Shown here: piece by piece, positions 8,858-16,456 of the stretch | How positions within the stretch are numbered: the stretch's first letter is position 1 | How the letters are laid out: each line of letters opens with the position of its first letter | Assembly (NCBI GenBank): GCA_019695215.1 | Contig: JAIBAK010000019.1 | Span: 1 to 58,278 of the forward strand | Origin: Bacteroidia bacterium | GTDB lineage: Bacteria; Bacteroidota; Bacteroidia; UKL13-3 | Direction of reading: 5' to 3' | DNA length: 58,278 nt | Position numbers and translations under genes: made by a program | Notes under the pieces: generated by a model | Seen by the model: only the letters and a program-made list of their open reading frames with translations | What the model was told of the DNA's origin: nothing | Databases searched by the model: none

Positions 8858-9070
8858 CCGCTAACGGCAGAGCGTGAAAAAACTCCTCTACACTTTGCAA
8901 GGTAAAATTGGTGATAAAAACCGGGAATAGCAAATTCTTGTGGTTGATTTTTTGCTGAGGATGCGCGCATGAATCGTATTCAACCGCACAACCGGTTACA
9001 GGTATCTTTTAGCAGTATAGATGAACAGGTGGTGCCGGATAACTCTTACGCACGCGTTACACCCCGATAG
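8858..9070 (+). mobile_element. IS1182-type left end with transposase N-terminal relic, copy 2
   Basis: The first 175 bases repeat 7977-8150 with scattered differences. The ATG at 8969 opens a 33-codon frame, beginning MNRIQPHNRLQVSFSSIDEQ and continuing VVPDN, that fits an IS1182-type transposase N-terminus better than copy 1, then runs out at TAG 9068-9070. No further transposase sequence follows. The 9071-9215 stretch holds only short inverted repeats (CCGCAAGT ... ACTTGCGG) and no gene. Confidence 0.6.
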
Positions 9071-9215
9071 TAATCGGGAGCACGCGAGTTGGGAGTCCGC
9101 AAGTAATTTTCTTTCAATTTTTTTTGATTGATGCTTACACTTGCGGTACGCAAGCAAAAGCGGTTCAGTTCGTTATAAGTTCTCAGGCTGACATTATTTT
9201 AATGGAATAATTATA

Positions 9216-9223
9216 TAAATTTG
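9216..9223 (+). promoter_or_regulatory. -7 promoter element TAAATTTG
   Basis: Exact TAnnTTTG match 6 bases before the ATG at 9230; the transcript would be almost leaderless. No clear TTTG 19-21 bases upstream. Confidence 0.4.
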
Positions 9224-9229
9224 TTAACA

Positions 9230-10132
9230 ATGAACAATAGACAAATAGTCGGAAATGATTTTAAAATAAAGTTTGATGGTCAACAACACCAAGTTGACGC
9301 AGATGTACTTGTTAGTAGCCTTATTCATACCACAACTATTGTTCAGGAGGTAAATAAATACTTGAATAGCGGAAAGAAAATTGAAATCAAAGTCAAGGCG
9401 CTTGAAAAGGGAAGTTTTTTATGTCACATAGAACTTGTCGAGACAACTTTAGATACCCTAAAAAATCTCCTCACAAAGGATAATATTGAAGTTGGTGCAG
9501 CAATTGTCGGAACTGTTGTCGGGCTGATTGAGTTAAAAAAATTCCTAAAAGGTAAAAAGGCAAAAGAAGTTCAACAGCAAGGAGACAAAACCAAAATTGT
9601 TAACAAGGATGGAAATGTAATTGTTATTGAGAATGCAACTTTTAATATTTATGAGCATAGTCCTGTGGTGAAAGATGCTTTGGCTCAAAACTTCGATGTA
9701 TTAAATAATGATCCGGCAATTACTGGATTTGAGATTACAGATAAAAATGAAAAGCCGCTTGTTAGAGTTGACAAAACGGAATTTGTTGATTTATCACAGA
9801 AGTCAGAGGAAGTAGAAGAGGGCGAGAGAAAAATAGTTGAGGCCGCGACTGTTAATATTGTCCGTGTTTCCTTTGAAGAAAATTTAAAATGGGATTTCTA
9901 TTATAGAGGCATCAAAATTTCCGCAAAGATTGCGGATCCTTCTTTCTTCGAATTAATTGATAAAGGTGAAGCATTTGCAAAAGGCGATGTGTTAGAAGTC
10001 GAGCTACAGATAAATCAGAAGTTTGATGAAAGTGTCAATACTTTTGTAACAAAATCTTATCAAGTCAACAAAATTGTTCGTCACCTATCAAGAAAAGAGC
10101 AGCAAAAAATAAATTTTAAACCAGAAGAATAA
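9230..10132 (+). CDS. Conserved-looking protein of unknown function (300 aa)
   Basis: Start is the ATG at 9230 (MNNRQIVGNDF); a TTG three codons earlier is in frame but has no support. The N-terminal ~80 residues (FDGQQHQVDADVLVSSL, then a segment ending VKALEKGSFLCHIEL) have the layout of a family often annotated only as hypothetical or DUF7946-like in phage/defence neighbourhoods; I am not certain of that match. Residues ~86-105 are a glycine-rich hydrophobic stretch (VGAAIVGTVVGLIEL) that could touch or cross a membrane. The rest is soluble, Lys/Glu-rich, predicted mainly beta. The gene is A+T-rich like the giant helicase gene and lies just after an IS end, so it probably arrived separately from the core. 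Confidence 0.7.
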   Translation: MNNRQIVGNDFKIKFDGQQHQVDADVLVSSLIHTTTIVQEVNKYLNSGKKIEIKVKALEKGSFLCHIELVETTLDTLKNLLTKDNIEVGAAIVGTVVGLIELKKFLKGKKAKEVQQQGDKTKIVNKDGNVIVIENATFNIYEHSPVVKDALAQNFDVLNNDPAITGFEITDKNEKPLVRVDKTEFVDLSQKSEEVEEGERKIVEAATVNIVRVSFEENLKWDFYYRGIKISAKIADPSFFELIDKGEAFAKGDVLEVELQINQKFDESVNTFVTKSYQVNKIVRHLSRKEQQKINFKPEE

Positions 10133-10235
10133 TTTCGTCTGTTTTTAAAAACTTACAAATAGCTGGTTTATATGCTTTACAAGACTTCCATCACTTTATA
10201 GTCAGGCATGCAAAGATTTTGCATTGTTAGTACAT

Positions 10236-10262
10236 AAAAGAAAAGGCCGCACAAAGGCGGCC
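10236..10262 (-). terminator. Rho-independent terminator
   Basis: On the minus strand GGCCGC-N6-GCGGCC is followed by TTTTCTTTT. It closes the gene at 10293-11969; in the + direction the stem follows the 9230-10132 gene but without a T-tract. Confidence 0.75.
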
Positions 10263-10292
10263 CGTTCTTATGTATGTATTTAGGGTTTAAGG

Positions 10293-11969
10293 TTAATTAA
10301 GGTGGTATTTACACAACCAAAGGGTTTTGTTGTCTTCATCTCTTCCCACAAATACAATCGATTTTGATTCTTTCTGGTAGATATAAGTTAATTTACGGTT
10401 TAATCTGTATTTACGTTTGCCCAGCTCTTCCATATTGCTGATGGTGGCATTTTCAATATTAATTTTAATAATGCTTGGGTAATAAACCGGATAATACGAT
10501 ACCGAGCCATTGTAAGCATCCATAAAACTTTCATATCCTTTTACCGAAATATTTTCGAGCACCATCCAGTAAGCAGTTTTTCCATCGGCCGATGGGATGA
10601 ATTGCTGAATAATCGGGTAAATCACATTTTGTTTGTCGTCAATACTCTCGGGTTCGTAGCCATATTGCGCTTTTAAGTTTCCGTCTTTGGCAAAGTGAAA
10701 ACAAATTAACTGTTTGTAAGATTTCATCGGGTTGCCCAATCCCATGCTTACCCGTCCGGTAAGCTGTCCGGCTACCAGCATATCTCCGTTTGGCATCACG
10801 TCAAACTGCTGAATTTTGAATGCTTTTCCGTTATACACCGGAGCCTTTTTTTGTTCAGGAGCTTTTTTCAGTTTCGATTCCATTTCTTTCACCGCCACTT
10901 CGCGCTGCCATTCCACTCCGCCTTTTTTCATACTCATCACCACCATGGCAAGCATGTTTTCGTCTTCTACGTGTTTGTTGTATTTGGTCATGCGCAGGTT
11001 TTGGTTTCCTGTATTATCGGTTGCCAGAAATCCGGGACTTACAATAGGGCCGTATTCGCCAAACACATCTTCAAATGCATCTTTGCTTTTGGTATAAGCG
11101 CCAAAAAGCATGATGTTTCCGTTAGGCAATAATTTAGCTTCCGTAATCAATAAATTGGGCGATGGTGCCTGAAACGTGAACTGGTCAACAATAGTTCCTT
11201 TGTTGTCAACCCGTATGTAAGTATACTTTTTTAAATCGGGCGATTTATCAACGGGAGCAAAAATAAATACCATATCGGCACCTGCAATATCAAACTCGTC
11301 ATCGTCATTGGTAATTTTGCTTTGCACGGTACCGGCATACACCAGTGTGTGGTTTCCGCCAAGGTTAAACGGAGTTTCTTTAAATGAAAGATCGGTTTTT
11401 ACGTTGAGCAAAAAGAAGTTTTTTTCTTTTTTGTTGCTCACGGCTGTAAGTACCATCAGCTCTCCGTTGTCGCTGTTGCCAAAATCAATAAACCCTTCAT
11501 AGGATTTATCGTCCACGTTTTTAATGGTTACTTTTTCGCGGTTGGTCTGGCTGCGGTAGTAGCGTTGTTTTTCCTTGTTCCATTTGTATTCGTAAGCAAC
11601 TTTAAAAAGTTTAAGCTTGGTGCTAAGCACATCAAACGAATTGCTGCCGCCAATCTCGGCATAAATCCAGGTTTTGCTGTAGTTTTCTTTCACTACCGAG
11701 CGGTCTTTTACGGTTTCGGTAAGCGATTGATTTACGTTGCTGAATGTTTTATCAACCGAGTATTTTTCGTAACCTTCTTTTTTCTTCTCGCTGTATTTGA
11801 AGGTAAGTTCCAGTCCGCCATCAGGCGATTCTTCCCAGTCGTAGAGGTATCCTTTGCTGGCCTGTTTGCTCAGCGGGATTACCTTTTCGGTGTAGTTGTT
11901 TTGAGCCAGCGCTGCGGTTCCGGTAACGAGAGCGGCTGCAATCAAAAAGGATGTTTTTAGCATGTTCAT
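10293..11969 (-). CDS. Secreted protein of unknown function (558 aa)
   Basis: An N-terminal signal peptide (MNMLKTSFLIAAALVTGTA, cleavage near ALAQ-NN at ~23) sends it out of the cytoplasm. The mature part alternates short beta-rich stretches with charged loops and contains repeated phrases such as LLPNGNIMLFG and VMPNGDMLVAGQ, which suggest a beta-propeller-like fold. There is no T9SS sorting tail or lipobox, so it may be periplasmic. I do not recognise the family. An internal Met at residue 3 is an equal start candidate. It ends at a good terminator and is followed upstream by the 11988-12641 gene on the same strand, 18 bases away, with which it probably forms an operon. Confidence 0.8.
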   Translation of the reverse strand: MNMLKTSFLIAAALVTGTAALAQNNYTEKVIPLSKQASKGYLYDWEESPDGGLELTFKYSEKKKEGYEKYSVDKTFSNVNQSLTETVKDRSVVKENYSKTWIYAEIGGSNSFDVLSTKLKLFKVAYEYKWNKEKQRYYRSQTNREKVTIKNVDDKSYEGFIDFGNSDNGELMVLTAVSNKKEKNFFLLNVKTDLSFKETPFNLGGNHTLVYAGTVQSKITNDDDEFDIAGADMVFIFAPVDKSPDLKKYTYIRVDNKGTIVDQFTFQAPSPNLLITEAKLLPNGNIMLFGAYTKSKDAFEDVFGEYGPIVSPGFLATDNTGNQNLRMTKYNKHVEDENMLAMVVMSMKKGGVEWQREVAVKEMESKLKKAPEQKKAPVYNGKAFKIQQFDVMPNGDMLVAGQLTGRVSMGLGNPMKSYKQLICFHFAKDGNLKAQYGYEPESIDDKQNVIYPIIQQFIPSADGKTAYWMVLENISVKGYESFMDAYNGSVSYYPVYYPSIIKINIENATISNMEELGKRKYRLNRKLTYIYQKESKSIVFVGRDEDNKTLWLCKYHLN

Positions 11970-11987
11970 TTTTTTATATTTTTTAAT

Positions 11988-12641
11988 TTAACGGTTGGAA
12001 GCAAAATGCAAAGAAAGGCCAATACTTAAATAGTTGGAACGATTTGTCAGATTTCCCTGATAGTTTTCATACCGTACCAGAATGCCGCGGTAAGAGTCTT
12101 CGCTGTTTAAAATATATTTGAGCTGCCATTGAAAATGGCTGTACGGAGAATTGTTTTTACGCTGGGCGTACGAAACTTCGGTAATGAGTTTTTTATACCG
12201 TATCACCGGTTGAAAATGAAGGGGAGATAGCGTTCCTCCGTTCACCGGGTCGGCATTAAGCAGCGAGTAGGCTTTTATTCCCGCATCTAAGTTTTCGCTA
12301 ATTCCGTAATACGCCTGCAGGCCGGCTTCGGCTCTTCCCCAAAGCATGATATGATACGTGATGTTTGATTCTGTGTAGCCCGATCCGATATCGGCACCTA
12401 TCAAATCGCCCATGCGAAAGCGTCTGCTGCTAAACCCTCCGAAAAATAAATTCGCCATAGAGATGGTTGCCCCTGCCGAAGCGCCATACGAAGCATAGTA
12501 GCGGGCGTCTGCCGATGAATAGGCTTTTTGGTAATGAATCAGCGGAACCCTTGATTCATTCATGAGTAATTCAGGGTCTTGTGCCAAACACCGGCTACCC
12601 GGTAAAAGCACTACAATCAGTATAGCAAAATACTTACTCAT
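11988..12641 (-). CDS. Exported protein, probable outer-membrane beta-barrel-like (217 aa)
   Basis: The start is set at ATG 12641 because it opens directly with a signal peptide (MSKYFAILIVVLLPGSRCLA, cleavage before QDPE); the frame is open further upstream to 12710 but that adds a non-signal-like segment. The mature chain has many aromatic-flanked amphipathic strands (YASYGASAGATISM, YHIMLWGRAEAGLQAYYGIS) and ends in an alternating strand with LSIGLSLHFASNR, typical of small outer-membrane barrels. No named family is recognised. It lies 76 bases after the response regulator on the same strand and before the secreted 558-aa protein, so the two-component system may control both. Confidence 0.7.
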   Translation of the reverse strand: MSKYFAILIVVLLPGSRCLAQDPELLMNESRVPLIHYQKAYSSADARYYASYGASAGATISMANLFFGGFSSRRFRMGDLIGADIGSGYTESNITYHIMLWGRAEAGLQAYYGISENLDAGIKAYSLLNADPVNGGTLSPLHFQPVIRYKKLITEVSYAQRKNNSPYSHFQWQLKYILNSEDSYRGILVRYENYQGNLTNRSNYLSIGLSLHFASNR

Positions 12642-12717
12642 GCAAACAAATTTCAGTATTCGAAGGGTGCGATGCCATACCATAAAAGTGGTATTTACAC
12701 AGCCGGGCATTTAAAAT

Positions 12718-13338
12718 TCACGAATGAAAAACTTTATTAATGGCCTCGGTGCGTGATTGAACTTCGAGTTTGCGGTAAATATTACGGATATGGGTGCGAA
12801 CCGTGTCGGTGCTTAAAAAAAGCTGGTCGGCAATTTCTTTATAGCGCAATCCTTTGGATAAAAGCTGCAGTAACTCCTGCTCTCTTTGAGTGAGTGTATG
12901 TGTATTGGGTTCGGCCTGCGGCTTCTGAAAATTGGAAATTACCTTGCGGGCAATCATCGAGTTCATAGGCGAGCCCCCGTTATGCAGGTCGTGAATGGAG
13001 TCGAGCATTTTACCCGGTTCGGTTTTTTTCAATATATAACCGGTAGCACCGGCTTTAAGCGCGTTAAAAATATGTTCATCGTCTTCGTACACCGTGCACA
13101 CCATAAACTGCATATGCGGATGCAGGGGCTTGAGCAGGGTCATGCACTCAATGCCCGACATGCCGGGCAGGTTTATGTCCATCAGCACCACATCAACCGG
13201 ATGCTGTTTTAATGTTTGCAGCGCATCTTCGGCATTCGAAAAAGTGTACTCGCAGGTAAAGCCCTCGCTCATGCCCAGAATTCCGGCCCAGCCTTCACGT
13301 ATATCCGTTATATCTTCAACTATTGCTACCCGTATCAT
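12718..13338 (-). CDS. NarL/LuxR-family response regulator
   Basis: The receiver domain (residues 1-120) has the acidic pair E8-D9, phospho-acceptor D54 in VLMDINLPG, and K105 in GYILKK. The C-terminal LuxR-type helix-turn-helix (LTQREQELLQLLSKG ... STDTVRTHIRNIYRKL, ~140-200) binds DNA. The start is ATG 13338 (MIRVAIVED); a TTG three codons upstream is also in frame but gives no better N-terminus. It follows the sensor kinase by 55 bases on the same strand, and together they form a HisKA_3/NarL-type two-component pair. Targets are not visible, though the secreted-protein genes downstream are candidates. Confidence 0.93.
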   Translation of the reverse strand: MIRVAIVEDITDIREGWAGILGMSEGFTCEYTFSNAEDALQTLKQHPVDVVLMDINLPGMSGIECMTLLKPLHPHMQFMVCTVYEDDEHIFNALKAGATGYILKKTEPGKMLDSIHDLHNGGSPMNSMIARKVISNFQKPQAEPNTHTLTQREQELLQLLSKGLRYKEIADQLFLSTDTVRTHIRNIYRKLEVQSRTEAINKVFHS

Positions 13339-13393
13339 TTTTGTCAAAGGTCATCACAAATGCGGCAATGTGCAATACGCATTTCATGTGATG

Positions 13394-16300
13394 TTAAATA
13401 ATTACCCGTATTTCCAACTGTGTGCCTTTATCCGGTTGTGATTGAATGGTTAAACCGGCTTTTATGTTTTTGGCTCTGCGCTGCATATTAGCTACTCCGT
13501 TGCCAAACTGCCGTGTATTGTTCATATCAAATCCTTTTCCGTTGTCGGCAGCGGTAAAAATTACCTGTGTTCCGTTTACCTTCATTTCAAGTGTTACCTG
13601 GGTGGCGGCTGCATATTTGTAACTGTTGTTAAGTGCTTCTTTCAGTATTAAGTAGATATTTCTGCGTACTTCAGAGGGAACGGTGAGGTTTGGCATAGGC
13701 TCGGGAAACAGAAACACACAGCGGATTTCATTTTCTTCAAATAAATCGGTGGTGAATTCCCTCAGGTAGGCCATTAAACTTTGCATGGAGTCGTGCCGCG
13801 GATTTAATGCCCACACAATTTCGCTCAGGTTGTCTACCAGTTCACGTGAGGCCAGTACAATTTTTTCGGCCTGCAATTCGGCATTTTCGTTGCGTTTTAG
13901 TTTGTGTTTTAGCAATTCACTTTGAATGGCAATGCGCGAGAGACCTGAACCCAGATCGTCATGCATATCTTTCGAAATACGTTCGCGTTCTTTTTGTACT
14001 GCCTGTTGTTTTTCCAGTTCGCGCAATTTTTCCCGAAGCCTGCGTGCAATAAACTGTCTGATGAATAAAATAAGGAAAGTCAATCCTGCGGCTGTAGTAA
14101 GAAGAACAAACCACCACTGTTTCCAATAGGGAGGAGTAATATGGATACGGATAAGTGCGGTTTGAGGCCCCCATACTTCATCATTGTTGCTTACCTGTAC
14201 TTTAAAAGTGTATTTGCCCGGAGGCAAATTGCTGTAACGTGCCAAACGCGCCTTACCGGCAAGTACCCATACTTTATCCCACCCTTCAAGCAGGTAGCGG
14301 TATTCGTTTTTTGACTGGTTGGTAAACTCTAACCCGGCAAATTCAAATGTTAGGGTGCTGCTGTCGAACGGTAACGTGATATGGCTGCTTCCGGCCATTT
14401 CTCCCGATACTGTGCCGTCATTAATTTTAAGGGAGGTGAGCACAGCCAGCGGAGTGTAGGGATTATCTTTTAGTGTTACCGGAAAAAATGCATTAAACCC
14501 GTTGATACCACCAAAAAAAAGTTCGCCCGAAACACTTTTGTAAAAAGCACCTGTATTAAATTCGTTTGATTGCAGCCCATCGGTTACATTATAGTTGTGA
14601 CAGCTTTTGGTGGCCGGATTGTAGCAAATAAGTCCTTTGTTTGAACTCATCCACAGTTGTCCTTTTTCATCAGGAAGTACCGCATACAGGTAGTTATCGG
14701 CCAGTCCGTCATCGGTGGTAATAAGGGTATATGAATTTTGTTGCAGGTTGTATCTGATGAGTCCCTTTTCCGATGCCATCCACAGAATACCCGACAGCGT
14801 ATCTTCGTAAAAACAACGCACATTGGTTTGCCATAATATACGGTCGGTAATTTCCAGATTTCCGTTGCGGTATTTTAAAATAAACAGGTACGAATTGCCG
14901 GCAGTACTCACCCAAATGCGCTTGTCTCTGCTTTGGTGAACACGCAAAATAAGTGTGTGCAGGTTTTTATTGAGCTGAAGCGTATCCATTTTCCGGTTTT
15001 TGTATTTGGCTTCGAACAAACCGAGCCTTGTAGCTACCAGCGTAGTTTTTTCATCGGTATGGCAAATGTCGTATACTAAATTATTGCTTTCAACCCGGTC
15101 AGCTTTCGGGTTGCTGGGCACTTCTTCATATTTTCCGTTGTGGTAATAATCTATCCCGTTATCTGAACCGATTATCAGATTTCCGTACACATCGGTGGTA
15201 ATACAGGAAACAATATTGCCAAATACTTCTTTTCGTTTAAGCTGCTGTGTTTGATTTTTTTTGCGGTCAATAATCAAAATGCCGTTTTCATGTGTGCCTG
15301 CCCAAATATTTTTTTGCCGGTCTTCATAAAAACATTTGATAAAAGTGTGTTCGGCATACACATTTAATTTGGGAGGTTTCAGGTCTGTTTTATTAATGCC
15401 GCCCCCATCGGTACCAATCCATAAATTTTCCGATCGGTCAATAAACAGGTAGCGAATAATATCAAACGAAAGGCTTTTAGGGTCATTCGGATCGTTTTGA
15501 AAAGTAGTAAGGGTTTGCGTTTTCAGATGGTAACACAGCAACCCCGATTTGGCCGTTCCAATCCACAAGCGGTTGTAATTATCTTTTACCAGAGTATAAG
15601 CGATAGGAGCTGTATGGTTTTTAGTGAGGTCAATCCAGTGGTGTGTTTTAGCAGTGAGTTGGTATTGCATTACCCCTTTCTCGGTTCCAATCCACATGGT
15701 TTCATTTTTTTTATCGAAGCAAAGTGAAATAGTAAAGGTAGAGCCGGTAGCTTTAATTTCTTTTTCCAGAAGCTTTATAAACTGCTTTTGCGCAACAGGG
15801 AATACAACTAATTTCCAGTTGCCGATAAAAAAAATGGTGTCGTTTATCAAAAGCCCCATGCGGTTGGGGCCACCATCGCCCGAGTATCGGATGCCCTCGG
15901 GCATTTCTATAAAAAACGATTTTTTTGTTACCTCATCATAACATCCTAAGGTATTGCTGCCGTTCAAAAACCAAAGATTATTTTTGCTGTCAAAGCCTAT
16001 GAGTTCGCAGTCAAAATCATTTCTTCCTTTGCTGTTATATAAAGGAACGTGTTCAAACTGTTGCCTGGCATACACAAATTTATTCAGCCCTCCCGATCGG
16101 GTTCCAAACCACAGATTTCCGTTTTTATCTTCCAGCGCTTTTGCGGTGATAAAACTGTTGCTCAGTCCGGGTTTTGTGCGTTGTCCGGTTTTAAATGATT
16201 CAAAGCGGTAACCGTCAAACCGGTTCAGTCCGTCACCGGTGCCAAACCACATAAACCCTTTGGAATCCTGAAAAATAGAATACACCGAACTTTGCGAAAG

Positions 16301-16417
16301 TCCGTCATCCACATTGTAGCGTACAAATTTGTGTTGGCCGTAAGAACTTACGACAACGAAAAAGAAAAAAATGAAACCAAAAGCCCTTATTTTCGTTAAG
16401 TAGTATATCATTCGCAT
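13394..16417 (-). CDS. Propeller-domain sensor histidine kinase
   Basis: 1,007 residues. Signal peptide/anchor at 1-27, then a periplasmic two-component-regulator propeller with recurring W-[FI]-G-T-x-x-G-[LG]-[NI] repeats (FMWFGTGDGLNRF, NLWFGTRSGGLNKF, NLWIGTDGGGINK) to ~680. A Y_Y_Y domain follows (~690-755, YRYLLEGWDKVW), then one membrane helix (~768-790), a coiled coil, a HisKA_3 dimerisation domain with phospho-acceptor H819 in KDMHDDLGSGLS, and an HATPase with E927/N-box (KEALNNS) and DNGKGFD. It phosphorylates the regulator encoded just downstream. Unlike Bacteroides hybrid systems, receiver and DNA-binding domains are not fused. Divergent from uvrA with 39 bases between start codons. 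The ligand is unknown. Confidence 0.93.
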   Translation of the reverse strand: MRMIYYLTKIRAFGFIFFFFVVVSSYGQHKFVRYNVDDGLSQSSVYSIFQDSKGFMWFGTGDGLNRFDGYRFESFKTGQRTKPGLSNSFITAKALEDKNGNLWFGTRSGGLNKFVYARQQFEHVPLYNSKGRNDFDCELIGFDSKNNLWFLNGSNTLGCYDEVTKKSFFIEMPEGIRYSGDGGPNRMGLLINDTIFFIGNWKLVVFPVAQKQFIKLLEKEIKATGSTFTISLCFDKKNETMWIGTEKGVMQYQLTAKTHHWIDLTKNHTAPIAYTLVKDNYNRLWIGTAKSGLLCYHLKTQTLTTFQNDPNDPKSLSFDIIRYLFIDRSENLWIGTDGGGINKTDLKPPKLNVYAEHTFIKCFYEDRQKNIWAGTHENGILIIDRKKNQTQQLKRKEVFGNIVSCITTDVYGNLIIGSDNGIDYYHNGKYEEVPSNPKADRVESNNLVYDICHTDEKTTLVATRLGLFEAKYKNRKMDTLQLNKNLHTLILRVHQSRDKRIWVSTAGNSYLFILKYRNGNLEITDRILWQTNVRCFYEDTLSGILWMASEKGLIRYNLQQNSYTLITTDDGLADNYLYAVLPDEKGQLWMSSNKGLICYNPATKSCHNYNVTDGLQSNEFNTGAFYKSVSGELFFGGINGFNAFFPVTLKDNPYTPLAVLTSLKINDGTVSGEMAGSSHITLPFDSSTLTFEFAGLEFTNQSKNEYRYLLEGWDKVWVLAGKARLARYSNLPPGKYTFKVQVSNNDEVWGPQTALIRIHITPPYWKQWWFVLLTTAAGLTFLILFIRQFIARRLREKLRELEKQQAVQKERERISKDMHDDLGSGLSRIAIQSELLKHKLKRNENAELQAEKIVLASRELVDNLSEIVWALNPRHDSMQSLMAYLREFTTDLFEENEIRCVFLFPEPMPNLTVPSEVRRNIYLILKEALNNSYKYAAATQVTLEMKVNGTQVIFTAADNGKGFDMNNTRQFGNGVANMQRRAKNIKAGLTIQSQPDKGTQLEIRVII

Positions 16418-16456
16418 TAATTCCCCCTGTTTAAGCGAACTTTGCCCCGAAAATAT

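Noticed and set aside
11565..11960. 131-codon plus-strand frame inside the 558-aa secreted protein gene
   Set aside because: Antisense frame without a start context; the minus-strand gene has a signal peptide and terminator.
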